Made by a program: the position numbers and the translations under genes
Shown here: one piece after another, positions 1 to 7,805 of the stretch
How positions within the stretch are numbered: the first letter of the stretch is position 1
Layout: each line of letters opens with the position of its first letter
Assembly: GCF_003352835.1 (NCBI RefSeq)
Contig: NZ_QLVD01000023.1
Location: 1-64,000, forward strand
Origin: Ornithinimicrobium murale
Lineage (GTDB): Bacteria; Actinomycetota; Actinomycetes; Actinomycetales; Dermatophilaceae
DNA: 64,000 nucleotides
Reading direction: 5' to 3'
The notes under the pieces: model-generated
The model's database searches: none
What the model saw: the letters and a program-made list of their open reading frames with translations, nothing else
What the model was told of the DNA's origin: nothing

Positions 1-150
1 CTGCGCCAGCGCAGCCTTGGCGGTCTCGAAACCGGTGCCGACGAAGACGGCCGACGGCTCACCCAGGCGGGCTGCGGCGGTCAGCAACTCGGCCGTGGTC
101 TTGCGGACATTCCCGTCGACGTGGTCGACCAGAACCAGAACTTCAGCCAT
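1..150 (-). CDS. etfA: Electron transfer flavoprotein alpha subunit, N-terminal part (cut by window edge)
   Basis: First 50 codons of an EtfA/FixB protein; the rest lies left of the window. EtfA carries the FAD of the EtfAB heterodimer, which takes electrons from acyl-CoA dehydrogenases and passes them to ETF:quinone oxidoreductase. The visible N-terminus MAEVLVLVDHVDG, followed by an FVGTGF strand-turn, matches the first Rossmann-like domain of the family. The start is ATG at 150 with a GGAG about 9 nt upstream. It lies 29 bp downstream of etfB on the same strand, the usual etfBA order, so the pair is almost certainly co-transcribed. The FAD-binding C-terminal domain cannot be inspected. Confidence 0.88.
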   Translation of the reverse strand, partial: MAEVLVLVDHVDGNVRKTTAELLTAAARLGEPSAVFVGTGFETAKAALAQ

Positions 151-179
151 GGTGATTTTCTCCTTCTCTCTGGTCGGAC

Positions 180-962
180 TCAGACGAACTTGCGGGAGGC
201 CAGGAACTCGGCCAGGGCCTTGCCGCCCTCGCCCTCATCGGTCACGATCTCGCCCGCTGCGCGCGGGGGACGTGCCTCGACACCCTCCACGGTGGTCCAC
301 GCCGCCGCCAGCCCAACCTGGCCGGCGTCGATCCCCAGGTCGGCCAGACCCCAGGTGTCAACCGGCTTCTTCTTGGCCGCCATGATCCCCTTGAAGGAGG
401 GGTAGCGCGGCTCGTTGATCTGGTCGGTCACCGACACCACGGCCGGCAGCGTCGCCTCGATCGTATCGGAGGCGGTGTCGCCGTCCCGGCGGATCCTGGC
501 GGTGCCGCCCTCGACGGTCAGCTCGGAGGCGAAGGTCACCTGCGGCAGGCCGAGGCGCTCGGCCAGCATGGCCGGAACCACGCTCATCGTGCCGTCGGTG
601 GAGGCGATGCCGGTCAGCACCAGGTCCACCGGCCCGATCTTCTTGATGGCCTCGGCCAGGACCAGCGAGGTCGCCGGCGCATCCGACCCGGCGATCGCGT
701 CGTCCAGGATGTGCACGCCCTTGTCGGCGCCCATCTGCAGGGACTTCTTGATCGCGTCCGCGGCGTCATCCGGCCCCATGGTCAGGACCGTCACCTCACC
801 GCCGTCACCCGCCTCGTTCAGTGCCAGGGCCGCCTCAACGGCATACTCATCGAGCTCGGAGAGCAGGCCGTCCACGGCCTCACGGTCCGTGGTGTTGTCG
901 GCCTCGAAACTGCGGTCGGACTGGGCGTCCGGCACGTACTTGACACACACGACGATGTTCAC
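180..962 (-). CDS. etfB: Electron transfer flavoprotein beta subunit
   Basis: 260-residue EtfB/FixA protein, full length for the family (about 250-265). It binds AMP and completes the EtfAB electron carrier of beta-oxidation and branched-chain acyl-CoA oxidation. Visible hallmarks are the N-terminal MNIVVCVKYVPD strand, the mid-protein segment DLVLTGIASTDG, and the conserved C-terminal stretch DQINEPRYPSFKGIMAAKKK near residues 180-200, which is part of the ETF-beta signature region. The start is ATG at 962. It leads the etfBA pair; several acyl-CoA enzymes lie elsewhere in this window (enoyl-CoA hydratase, thiolase, 3-hydroxyacyl-CoA dehydrogenase), consistent with a fatty-acid/branched-chain catabolic role. 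Confidence 0.96.
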   Translation of the reverse strand: MNIVVCVKYVPDAQSDRSFEADNTTDREAVDGLLSELDEYAVEAALALNEAGDGGEVTVLTMGPDDAADAIKKSLQMGADKGVHILDDAIAGSDAPATSLVLAEAIKKIGPVDLVLTGIASTDGTMSVVPAMLAERLGLPQVTFASELTVEGGTARIRRDGDTASDTIEATLPAVVSVTDQINEPRYPSFKGIMAAKKKPVDTWGLADLGIDAGQVGLAAAWTTVEGVEARPPRAAGEIVTDEGEGGKALAEFLASRKFV

Positions 963-1042
963 GTGTCGATCCTCATCGTTGGGGGCGGGTGGTTACCTAG
1001 TAGTCATCTTTGCACTGCCCCGCGGGGGGACACCAAACCGGG

Positions 1043-1798
1043 TCAACCCACTGCGCGATAGATCACGTCCATCCCCAGCACCAGCACAGTGAGGAAGGGG
1101 AAGATGAAGGCGGTCAGCCACTGCAGTGCGGTCCGGCCGGGTGCGGGCTGACGCGGGTCGATCAGCTGATCCGGCTCGGCGAAGTCGGCCCAGGTCAGCA
1201 CCACCTGCAGCGCGAGCGCCACCACACCGATGGCCGCGACTGTGCCCCAAGCAAACTCAGCCACACTGCCCCGCAGTAGGGCCTGCGGCACGATCAGCGC
1301 GATCAGCACCACGAAAGGCAGGGTGAAGGTCGTCCACCGGTGCCGCACCAACAGGGCCAGCGCCGGACCGGGCCGCAACGCAACCAGGAGGGTCAGCACG
1401 AGTGCGGCCGCGACCGCGACGAGGTCACCCTGGGAGACAGCGACCCGCGTCCCCTCGACCCAGGCGTCCACGGCGCGGGGCACCGCGACCAGACCGAAGA
1501 GCCCGAGGACCAGACCGATGACCGTGGCCGGCCGGAGGCGGAAGGTGCGCGCAGGAGTCCCGTCCACCAGGGACCGTGAGTATGCCGTGGGGTCGCCGAA
1601 GGCGTCCGGTGCGCTCTCCCCCGACTCGGCACAGTGGGCGTCGACGGTGGCGAGCGCGTCCCCGATCTCAGCGCCCGTGCGGTCTGCGAGTCGGTGCTCG
1701 ATGACGAAGGTGTCGCGCCAGGCCCGGTCGATGTGTGGGGTGCTGATGTCGACTCCGCCCGTCGCGGTGGTGTCGGGGTCGCTCTGCCTCATGGTCAC
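1043..1798 (-). CDS. PadR-coupled membrane protein
   Basis: About 251-residue integral membrane protein translationally coupled to the PadR gene upstream. Its GTG start (1798) overlaps the PadR TGA as GTGA; an ATG two codons later (1792) is the alternative. The N-terminal about 90 residues are soluble (HIDRAWRDTFVIEHRLADRTGAEIGD..., HAAS-like helical arrangement), followed by about five hydrophobic segments ending in a C-terminal helix. PadR genes are often followed by small membrane proteins with such an N-terminal helical signalling domain; the family match here is inferred from pattern and context only. Function unknown; likely controlled by, or a partner of, the PadR repressor. Confidence 0.7.
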   Translation of the reverse strand: MTMRQSDPDTTATGGVDISTPHIDRAWRDTFVIEHRLADRTGAEIGDALATVDAHCAESGESAPDAFGDPTAYSRSLVDGTPARTFRLRPATVIGLVLGLFGLVAVPRAVDAWVEGTRVAVSQGDLVAVAAALVLTLLVALRPGPALALLVRHRWTTFTLPFVVLIALIVPQALLRGSVAEFAWGTVAAIGVVALALQVVLTWADFAEPDQLIDPRQPAPGRTALQWLTAFIFPFLTVLVLGMDVIYRAVG

Positions 1799-2151
1799 GC
1801 CCGTCCCTTCGAGACGATCTGGTCGGTGAGTGTTCGGGTGATGTCGGTGAACTCGGCCCACCGGCTGGCCTGCCGCTCCGCCTCAGCGGCCCCTGCGGCG
1901 GTCAACGCATAGAACTTGCGACCCGGCCCGCCCTCGCCCGGTCGCCACTCCACCTCGACCCAGCCGGCCTGTTCGAGCCGGCCGAGCAGCGGATAGAGAG
2001 TGCCGCCCTTGACGGTGCCCAGGCCGGCCTCGGCCAGCCGGGTCGCGATGGCATAGCCGTAGGTCGGGCCGTCGCGCAGGATCCGCAGGGTGCACACGCT
2101 CAGCACACCCCGGAGCCACTCGCTGGGCCACTCCTGCTCTGCGTTCACCAC
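1795..2151 (-). CDS. PadR-family transcriptional regulator
   Basis: 118-residue winged-helix regulator of the small PadR (subfamily 2) type. The diagnostic stretch LRDGPTYGYAIATRLAE followed by GTLYPLLGRLEQAGWVE (residues about 26-65) is the PadR DNA-binding helix-turn-helix and wing. It is followed by the typical GPGRKFYALTAAG segment and a C-terminal dimerisation helix. The GTG start at 2151 sits just downstream of a 12-bp perfect palindrome (2164-2175), so autorepression is likely. Its stop overlaps the start of the membrane protein downstream by 4 nt, implying a two-gene operon. The inducer is unknown. Confidence 0.92.
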   Translation of the reverse strand: MVNAEQEWPSEWLRGVLSVCTLRILRDGPTYGYAIATRLAEAGLGTVKGGTLYPLLGRLEQAGWVEVEWRPGEGGPGRKFYALTAAGAAEAERQASRWAEFTDITRTLTDQIVSKGRA

Positions 2152-2163
2152 TAGATCATGTCA

Positions 2164-2175
2164 CTGACTAGTCAG
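2164..2175. promoter_or_regulatory. Candidate PadR operator palindrome
   Basis: CTGACTAGTCAG is a perfect 12-bp palindrome between the divergent padR (start 2151) and VOC (start 2234) genes, within about 15 bp of the padR start. A larger imperfect inverted pair (ACTAG...CTAGT) surrounds it. The position fits autoregulation by the adjacent PadR protein. Not tested. Confidence 0.5.
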
Positions 2176-2233
2176 GCACGTCAACTAGCTTCAGTGGGGG
2201 GTGACCGTCAGTGCCCGCTCCTAGCGTGTGGTC

Positions 2234-2593
2234 ATGGCACCGACACACCACGCAATCGACTACATCGAGATCAACGCCGCCGACCTGGCCACAGCTCGCG
2301 ACTTCTACGCCCGGGCCTTCGGGTGGACGTTCAACGACTACGGCCCGACCTACAGCGGCATCCGCACGCCCGACGGCCAGGGAGAGGTCGGCGGGCTCAA
2401 CGGCACGGGACAACCCGGCCCCGGCGGGCCGCTCGTCCTGCTCTACTCCGACGACCTCGATGCCTCTCTCGCGGCGGTCGAGGTCGCCGGCGGTCGCATC
2501 CTCCAGGCGCCCTACGAGTTCCCGGGCGGGCGGCGGTTTCACTTCGCCGATCCCGGCGGCAACGAGTTGGGGGTCTGGTCCGCCGACGCGTGA
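2234..2593 (+). CDS. VOC-superfamily (glyoxalase/bleomycin-resistance-like) protein
   Basis: 119-residue single-domain vicinal-oxygen-chelate fold protein. It has the VOC pattern: IDYIEINAADLATARDFYARAFGW at the N-terminus (strand, then the F-Y-x-x-A-F-G-W helix), a central VGGLNG, and the C-terminal FADPGGNELGVWS, which supplies the last metal-ligand region. Small VOC proteins of this kind include isomerases, dioxygenases and drug-binding proteins; the substrate cannot be predicted. ATG at 2234 is chosen over an in-frame GTG two codons earlier because a -10-like TAGCGT ends 6 nt before the ATG, giving a leaderless message. It is divergent from padR. Confidence 0.88.
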   Translation: MAPTHHAIDYIEINAADLATARDFYARAFGWTFNDYGPTYSGIRTPDGQGEVGGLNGTGQPGPGGPLVLLYSDDLDASLAAVEVAGGRILQAPYEFPGGRRFHFADPGGNELGVWSADA

Positions 2594-2742
2594 GCGCCTC
2601 CGTCGGGACGGGCGAGGCCCACCTGCTCGATGGACAGCAACGACACGCGGCCACCCCCTCGGCAAGCGGCCCTGTGTCGGAGCGAGGGGTGTGGGTGCCG
2701 ACGCGCCCGGTCACCCGAAAACTCAGGCGCCGGTGCGCTCGG

Positions 2743-3549
2743 TCAGTTGCCCGTGAACTTCGCCTTGCCTGGACCGTCCTGGACGAACGAGGTCATGCCG
2801 ATCTGCCGGTCCTCGGTGGCGAACACGCCCGCGAACAGCATCGCCTCGATCGCCAGGCCGGTGTCCAGGTCCGTCTCCATCCCCCGGTCGATGGCCTCCT
2901 TGGCCGCCCGCAGGGCGTAGGCCGGACCACTGACGTAACGGGCTGCACGGGCGCGCGCCTCGGCATACACCTGGTCTGGCTCGACCACCTCGTCCACCAG
3001 ACCGATCGACAGCGCCTCCTGCGCGTCGACCATCCGGCCGCTGAAGACCAGGTCCTTGGCCCTGGAGGACCCGACCAGGCGGGGCAACCGTTGCGAGCCG
3101 CCCGCACCCGGGATGACGCCCAGCAGGATCTCGGGCTGGCCGAGCTTGGCGTCGCTGCCCACGACCCGGAAGTCGGCGCACATCGCCAGCTCGCAGCCGG
3201 CGCCCAGGGCATAGCCGGTGATGGCCGCGATGGTCGGCTTGGGGATGTGCGCGACTGCCTTGAAGCACTCCTGGATCACGGCGGCACGGTCGACCATGTC
3301 GGTGTAGGACATGGTCTGCATCTCCTTGATGTCCGCGCCAGCGGCAAACACCTTCTCACCGCCGTAGATGATCACGGCGCGGACCTCGGCGTCGCCGGAC
3401 ACGATGCCGGCTGCCTCCCCGAGCGCGTCCTGGACCGCGGTGTCCAACGGGTTCATCTTGGGACGGTCGACCCGGATCGTGCCGATCCCGTCCTCGATCT
3501 CGACGCGGACGTGCTCGCTTGCCGTCTCGACCGTGCGCACCTGACTCAT
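2743..3549 (-). CDS. Enoyl-CoA hydratase/isomerase family protein
   Basis: 268-residue crotonase-fold protein. Both catalytic glutamates of enoyl-CoA hydratase are present: one in the GAGCELAMCAD segment and one in LGQPEILLGVIPGAGG. The oxyanion-hole segment AAGADIKEM is also intact. It would hydrate trans-2-enoyl-CoA to 3-hydroxyacyl-CoA in beta-oxidation. The ATG start at 3549 overlaps the stop of the upstream gene by 4 nt (ATGA), so translational coupling decides this start over the longer in-frame extension. It is closest in look to EchA-type hydratases; chain-length preference cannot be read from the sequence. Confidence 0.93.
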   Translation of the reverse strand: MSQVRTVETASEHVRVEIEDGIGTIRVDRPKMNPLDTAVQDALGEAAGIVSGDAEVRAVIIYGGEKVFAAGADIKEMQTMSYTDMVDRAAVIQECFKAVAHIPKPTIAAITGYALGAGCELAMCADFRVVGSDAKLGQPEILLGVIPGAGGSQRLPRLVGSSRAKDLVFSGRMVDAQEALSIGLVDEVVEPDQVYAEARARAARYVSGPAYALRAAKEAIDRGMETDLDTGLAIEAMLFAGVFATEDRQIGMTSFVQDGPGKAKFTGN

Positions 3550-4136
3550 GCCTGACCGCCGTCGTCCTCGGGCTTCTGGCGCTTGATGCCCTCCGACAGC
3601 CACGGGCCGACCTTGGGTGCCTCGCCGTCGGTGACCGCATCCTGGTCCCCGGAGACCACGTCACCGGTGCCGCCGGCCGCGATGTCGGCCTCCCGCTTGG
3701 ACTTGGCGGTCACGTTGCGGTGCCACAGGGCCACGGCCTGCAGCAGCATGCTGACCGCGATCTGCACCTTGGGCTTGGGGTTCTCCTTGGGTGCGATCAC
3801 CTGCTCCACGCTGAGGACCAGGTTGCCCGCCGCGATCCCGGCCTTGACCAGGTTGACGCCCAGCGTGATGTCGTTGCAGCCGTTGAGCCGGGTCAATAGG
3901 TCGGCGGGCACGCTGTCAGCGATCTGCCACTGGCCGTAGATGCGCAGGATGTCGACCTGACCGCCGGTCAGTGAGCGCGCGAAGAGCTGCTGCTCCTGGG
4001 CGGTGAACTTGATGTCACCGTCAGAGTCGAGGTCGGGCTGCAGCTTCAGGTCCTGCAACGCATCGAGGACCCGCCCGCGCAGCGGGTGCTCCTCGGGGGG
4101 CGGGGGAAAGTTCGGCAGTGAGGTGGGGTCGGTCAT
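3546..4136 (-). CDS. Hypothetical protein, YbjN-like
   Basis: 196-residue cytosolic protein with no signal peptide or membrane segment. The central part (about residues 20-150) has the alternating helix/strand look of YbjN/type III secretion chaperone-like proteins: an acidic N-terminal half (LQDLKLQPDLDSDGDIKF), then LLTRLNGCNDITLGVNLVKAGIAAGNLVLSVEQV. The C-terminal 45 residues are charged and low in complexity. The YbjN assignment rests on pattern only. It starts with ATG at 4136, preceded by TACGTT 6 nt upstream, and is divergent from glgX; its stop overlaps the enoyl-CoA hydratase start. Confidence 0.65.
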   Translation of the reverse strand: MTDPTSLPNFPPPPEEHPLRGRVLDALQDLKLQPDLDSDGDIKFTAQEQQLFARSLTGGQVDILRIYGQWQIADSVPADLLTRLNGCNDITLGVNLVKAGIAAGNLVLSVEQVIAPKENPKPKVQIAVSMLLQAVALWHRNVTAKSKREADIAAGGTGDVVSGDQDAVTDGEAPKVGPWLSEGIKRQKPEDDGGQA

Positions 4137-4142
4137 GGTTCT

Positions 4143-4164
4143 AACGTAACCGAGTCCCTAGGCT
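4143..4164. promoter_or_regulatory. Back-to-back leaderless promoters of the YbjN-like gene and glgX
   Basis: Only 34 bp separate the two divergent start codons. On the minus strand TACGTT (4148-4143) ends 6 nt before the ATG at 4136. On the plus strand TAGGCT (4159-4164) ends 6 nt before the glgX ATG at 4171. Both fit the actinobacterial -10 pattern TAnnnT with transcription starting at or next to the start codon. The -35 boxes would lie within the opposite gene. Confidence 0.5.
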
Positions 4165-4170
4165 GCGACC

Positions 4171-6291
4171 ATGCCCGTGCCGACCCACCGACCAGATGTG
4201 CCCCCGCCGCTGGGCGTCACCCTCCACAACGGGACGGCGGACGTGTCCGTCCTGGCCACCCACGCCGAGGCCGTCGAGCTGTGTCTCTTCGATGACGACG
4301 GGGCCGAGCGGCGGATCCCGTTGTCCCGCAAGGCCTACGGCATCTGGTGGGACGTCGTGGAGGGAGTCCGACCCGGCCAGCGCTACGGCTTCCGGGTGCA
4401 CGGCCCCTGGTCACCCGAGCAGGGACACCGACACAACCCCGCCAAACTGCTCCTCGACCCGTATGCCGGGGCGATCGCCGGCGACGTCCGCTGGGGCCCG
4501 GAGGTGTTCGGCCACGTCGTGGACCAGGAGTGGAACGGCGACGGTGCCGTCCAAGACGACCGGGACAGTGCGGCATACGTCCCGCGGTCGGTGGTGGTCG
4601 ACCACGGCACCTTCGACTGGGGGCAGGACAGCTCCCCCTCGCGTCGGTGGACCGAGTCGGTGATCTATGAGGCCCACGTGCGCGGGCTGACGATGCGGCA
4701 TCCGGACGTGCCCGAGGAGATTCGGGGCACCTATGCGGCACTGGGGCACCCGGCCGTCCTGGAGCACCTGCGTGACCTGGGTGTCACGACCCTGGAGCTG
4801 CTGCCGATCCATGCGTTCACCCATGAGCCGCACCTGGTGCAGGGCGGGCTGGTCAACTACTGGGGCTACAACACGATGGGCTTCTTCGCGCCCCACGCGG
4901 GCTACGCGGCGGCCCAGGACCCGCAGGGAGTGGTGGACGAGCTCAAGGGTGCGATCAAGGCCCTGCACGGCGCCGGCATCGAGGTCGTGCTCGACGTTGT
5001 CTACAACCACACCTGCGAGCAGGGTGCCAACTCGGGCGCGACGCTGTCCTGGCGCGGGCTGGACAACGCGACCTACTACCGGCTGGACGAGCGCGGCCAC
5101 GACATCGACGTCACCGGCTGCGGCAACACCGTCGACCTGCGAGAGCCGATGGTCGCCAAGATGGTGCTGGACTCGTTGCGGCACTGGGTGACCGAGTTCC
5201 ACGTCGATGGGTTCCGCTTCGACCTGGCTCCGGCCCTCGCCCGCGGCCGAGACGACGCTTATGACCCGGACCACGCCTTCCACGTGGCGCTGCGCACCGA
5301 CCCGGTGCTGTCCCGGGTGATGCTCATTGCCGAGCCCTGGGACGTCGGTGTGCACGGGTGGCGCACCGGGCAGTTCCCGCCGCCGTTCGCCGAGTGGAAC
5401 GACCGCTTCCGCGACGCGGTGCGCACCTTCTGGCTGCCCGACACCGCGCGCGTTCTGCGCGGGGAGACCGGGCACGGCGCACGAGAGCTGGCGACCCGGC
5501 TTGCCGGGTCCGCCGACCTCTTTCACCGGGACGACCGGGGCCCGATCGCCTCCCTCAACTTCGTCACGGCCCACGACGGGTTCACGCTCGCCGACACCAC
5601 GGCATACGAGCAGAAACACAACGAGGCCAATCGGGAGGGGAACCGGGACGGCCACGGCGACAACCGCAGCTGGCACCACGGCGTCGAGGGGCCGACCGAC
5701 GACCTCGACATCCTCGCGGCGCGGCGTCGTTCGGTGCGCAATCTGATGGCGACCAACCTGCTGGCAGCAGGCGTGCCGATGATCACCGCCGGCGACGAGT
5801 TCGGTCGGACGCAGGGCGGGAACAACAACGCGTACTGCCAGGACAACGAGATCAGCTGGCTGGACTGGGCCGCCGCGGACGCCGACCTGGTCGCCACCAC
5901 GGCGCGGCTGCTGGAGCTGCGCCGGGCCCACCGGGTGCTGAGGCCACCGGAGTTCCAGACCTTCGAGGCTGTGCGCGGCCACGTGCGGCTGCGCTGGTTC
6001 GGGGTCGATGGCGAGATCCTGACCGAGGGGCAGTGGTCGGACCCGGCACTGCGCACCCTCGGGGCACTCTTTGATGGCCGCGACCTGGTGGACTCACCCG
6101 CCGACGCGGCAGACCTGGTGCTGGTCGTGGTCAACGGCGCGACCGAGGAGGTCACGGTGCGGTTCCCCGACACCGGCGGCGCCCACCCGTGGCGCCTGGA
6201 GTGGGACAGCACCTGGGAACGGCCGCAGGACCCCGGGCCCGTTGGCAAGGAACTGACGATGGGCCCCGTGTCCCTCGCCGTCCTGTCCTAA
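4171..6291 (+). CDS. glgX: Glycogen debranching enzyme GlgX
   Basis: 706-residue GH13 isoamylase-type debranching enzyme, normal GlgX length. It hydrolyses alpha-1,6 branch points of glycogen, mainly limit branches left by phosphorylase. The N-terminal CBM48-like domain (about 10-110) is followed by the TIM barrel. The four GH13 regions are visible: LDVVYNHT, GFRFDLAPAL with the nucleophile near Asp351, LIAEPWDVG with the acid/base near Glu388, and TAHDGF with Asp469. It is transcribed towards glgP, with the pathway genes glgE-treS-mak/glgB beyond. The stop codon TAA runs directly into repeat element E1. Leaderless start (TAGGCT 6 nt upstream). Confidence 0.97.
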   Translation: MPVPTHRPDVPPPLGVTLHNGTADVSVLATHAEAVELCLFDDDGAERRIPLSRKAYGIWWDVVEGVRPGQRYGFRVHGPWSPEQGHRHNPAKLLLDPYAGAIAGDVRWGPEVFGHVVDQEWNGDGAVQDDRDSAAYVPRSVVVDHGTFDWGQDSSPSRRWTESVIYEAHVRGLTMRHPDVPEEIRGTYAALGHPAVLEHLRDLGVTTLELLPIHAFTHEPHLVQGGLVNYWGYNTMGFFAPHAGYAAAQDPQGVVDELKGAIKALHGAGIEVVLDVVYNHTCEQGANSGATLSWRGLDNATYYRLDERGHDIDVTGCGNTVDLREPMVAKMVLDSLRHWVTEFHVDGFRFDLAPALARGRDDAYDPDHAFHVALRTDPVLSRVMLIAEPWDVGVHGWRTGQFPPPFAEWNDRFRDAVRTFWLPDTARVLRGETGHGARELATRLAGSADLFHRDDRGPIASLNFVTAHDGFTLADTTAYEQKHNEANREGNRDGHGDNRSWHHGVEGPTDDLDILAARRRSVRNLMATNLLAAGVPMITAGDEFGRTQGGNNNAYCQDNEISWLDWAAADADLVATTARLLELRRAHRVLRPPEFQTFEAVRGHVRLRWFGVDGEILTEGQWSDPALRTLGALFDGRDLVDSPADAADLVLVVVNGATEEVTVRFPDTGGAHPWRLEWDSTWERPQDPGPVGKELTMGPVSLAVLS

Positions 6292-6344
6292 TTTTGGGGA
6301 GGTTCGGACCGGCCCTCGCGCGATCTTGGGGAGGTTTGGACCGG
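6291..6344 (+). repeat. Stop-proximal repeat element E1 (two direct units)
   Basis: Two units of the dispersed family with core TTTTGGGGAGGTTCGGACC, at 6291-6312 and 6322-6344, separated by a CCCTCGCGCG-type spacer. The first unit shares its first base with the TAA stop of glgX. E1 faces E2 (7748-7803), which has the opposite orientation next to the glgP stop; together they bracket 1.4 kb. Confidence 0.85.
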
Positions 6345-6367
6345 TCCCGCACCCGTGGCATGGGCTG

Positions 6368-6697
6368 GTGCGGTACATCCGTGCCACGTGGCTGGATCCG
6401 GCTGCCCGCACCGAAAGGCATCTTCCTGGGGACGCCAACGACGCGCGCAGTCTGGCGCTGCGCGAGGCGGTGCGCTCCGAGGCAGAGGACCCGACCTTCA
6501 TCGGTGTCCAGGTGCCCGACGGAGCCGACCGAGCGGCATACAAGAATGCGCTCACCCGGGCCTGCGCATCGGCCGGCCTCCTGGCAGGTGACTTCATCGG
6601 GCAGCCAAGCCTGGGACCACCGGATGATGATTCGATCGACAGCACATGGCTGAGCACGGCGCTCGCTCAGGTGCAGGTGGCCGACGGCGACGAGTAG
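6368..6697 (+). CDS. Hypothetical protein in the E1-E2 insert
   Basis: 109-residue reading frame of unknown function starting with GTG at 6368 (VRYIRATWLDPAART); a TTG inside the repeat would extend it by 14 residues. No membrane segment or known motif was recognised. The composition is ordinary soluble protein (DPTFIGVQVPDGADRAAYKNALTRACASAG), with an acidic C-terminus. It is convergent with the nuclease-like gene, whose stop is 7 bp away, which supports it as a real gene filling the space. There is no clear ribosome-binding site. It might be an accessory partner of its neighbour; this is speculation from location only. Confidence 0.45.
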   Translation: MRYIRATWLDPAARTERHLPGDANDARSLALREAVRSEAEDPTFIGVQVPDGADRAAYKNALTRACASAGLLAGDFIGQPSLGPPDDDSIDSTWLSTALAQVQVADGDE

Positions 6698-6704
6698 CGG
6701 CGGG

Positions 6705-7628
6705 TCACCAGTCCTCGACCTCGGGGCAGATCCACGCATCGAGGCGGGCGTCTCTCCGGAGAGCCTCGGCATGCTGCTCGAGCAGGATCGCCTCGGTCCG
6801 GGGCCGGTCCTCGTTCCAGACCTCGGCGATCGTCATGTTCATACCCCGCAGCCGGGTCGCGCGCTGTTCGTCGAGCTGTCCCGCTAAGTCGACGCGATGC
6901 GGGAAGCCCTGGTACTCCCCCACCAGCCCCGTCTCTGGATCGCACAGGTCCACGCGTGCCACGAAGTGTCCGAGTCGGTCGTAGACCGGCTGGTTCACGA
7001 CGGGTGCGGGCAGCCCTGCTTGGATCCAGTGATAGCGCATCTCGCTCTCTGGCACCGACTCCGCCCGGGCGCTGATGTGCGGAAAGAGCGCGCGGACCTG
7101 GGCCAGCCGGTGCAGGCCACCCAGCGGGTCCAGGAAGTCTGCGAACGGGTCACGCTGGATCATCCCGAACCGCGCGCCCACGTCCAGCATGCCCAGGCGC
7201 GTGCCCGCGGTGGGCGCCCAGCGGGCCAGATCGAGCGTCGTGCGCGGCCCGCTCGTGACGAGGAACCCATCCACCTCCTCCCTGTGGGACTCGGGCACCC
7301 TGGACCGCCGGATGCGCAACCCACGCGTGTCATAGCTGCCGACGTCCGCTGGGACACTGAGGTCGATCGGCTTCAGCGTGCTTCCGTCCGTGGTGCCATC
7401 GAGGAACCTGGGGGTCACCCCGTGCACCACGGCGGCGGCCCAGCCCGACAGCACGGCACCGGCGGGGGCGCGCTCCATTGCGGCCCGCGCCCGCAGCAGC
7501 CGCAGGTCATCCGGCGGGTCTCCGAGCACCCGAACGCCCGGGACACCCGGAACCCGCAGCAGACTGTTCGTCGCCCGCTTGGACATTCCTCTGCTGCGCA
7601 GCTCTGCTGTTCTCGCAACCTCGAACAT
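6705..7628 (-). CDS. AbiEi/DUF559-like protein with putative nuclease-type C-terminus
   Basis: 307-residue protein of a family widespread in actinobacteria and often labelled AbiEi-type antitoxin or DUF559/endonuclease-like. The N-terminal part has a winged-helix-like start (VARTAELRSRGMSKRATNSLLR) and the AVLSGWAAAVVHGV segment typical of this group. The C-terminal part (about residues 215-290) has E in ESEMRYHW, RVDLCDPE and GEYQGFPHR, resembling the E/D...EYxG arrangement of Vsr/PD-(D/E)XK-related folds. Assignment is by pattern; nuclease activity is not shown. The ATG at 7628 has an excellent ribosome-binding site (GGGAGGTGG, 4 nt away), which decides the start. It sits between inverted repeats E1 and E2. 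Confidence 0.65.
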   Translation of the reverse strand: MFEVARTAELRSRGMSKRATNSLLRVPGVPGVRVLGDPPDDLRLLRARAAMERAPAGAVLSGWAAAVVHGVTPRFLDGTTDGSTLKPIDLSVPADVGSYDTRGLRIRRSRVPESHREEVDGFLVTSGPRTTLDLARWAPTAGTRLGMLDVGARFGMIQRDPFADFLDPLGGLHRLAQVRALFPHISARAESVPESEMRYHWIQAGLPAPVVNQPVYDRLGHFVARVDLCDPETGLVGEYQGFPHRVDLAGQLDEQRATRLRGMNMTIAEVWNEDRPRTEAILLEQHAEALRRDARLDAWICPEVEDW

Positions 7629-7747
7629 GTGCCACCTCCCGCCAGGCAGCATGGGGTGGGCACGGCAGATGGCGCCAGCACCCCGGAGGGTCCTGTGGAC
7701 AACGTCCAGTCGCCGGGGAGGCTGGGGACGACGGGTCCAGGGTTGCG

Positions 7748-7803
7748 GCGGTCCAAACCTCCCCAAAAAGGCGCGCGAGGCGGTCCAAACCTCCCCAAAA
7801 ATG
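7748..7803 (-). repeat. Stop-proximal repeat element E2 (two direct units, minus orientation)
   Basis: Units at 7748-7769 and 7781-7803 (33 bp pitch), reading away from the glgP stop codon: on the minus strand TAA is followed directly by CCCATTTTTGGGGAGG. The spacer has the GCGCGC core seen at E1 and E6. A weakly similar stretch in the opposite orientation lies at about 7711-7738. Confidence 0.85.
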
Positions 7804-7805
7804 GG

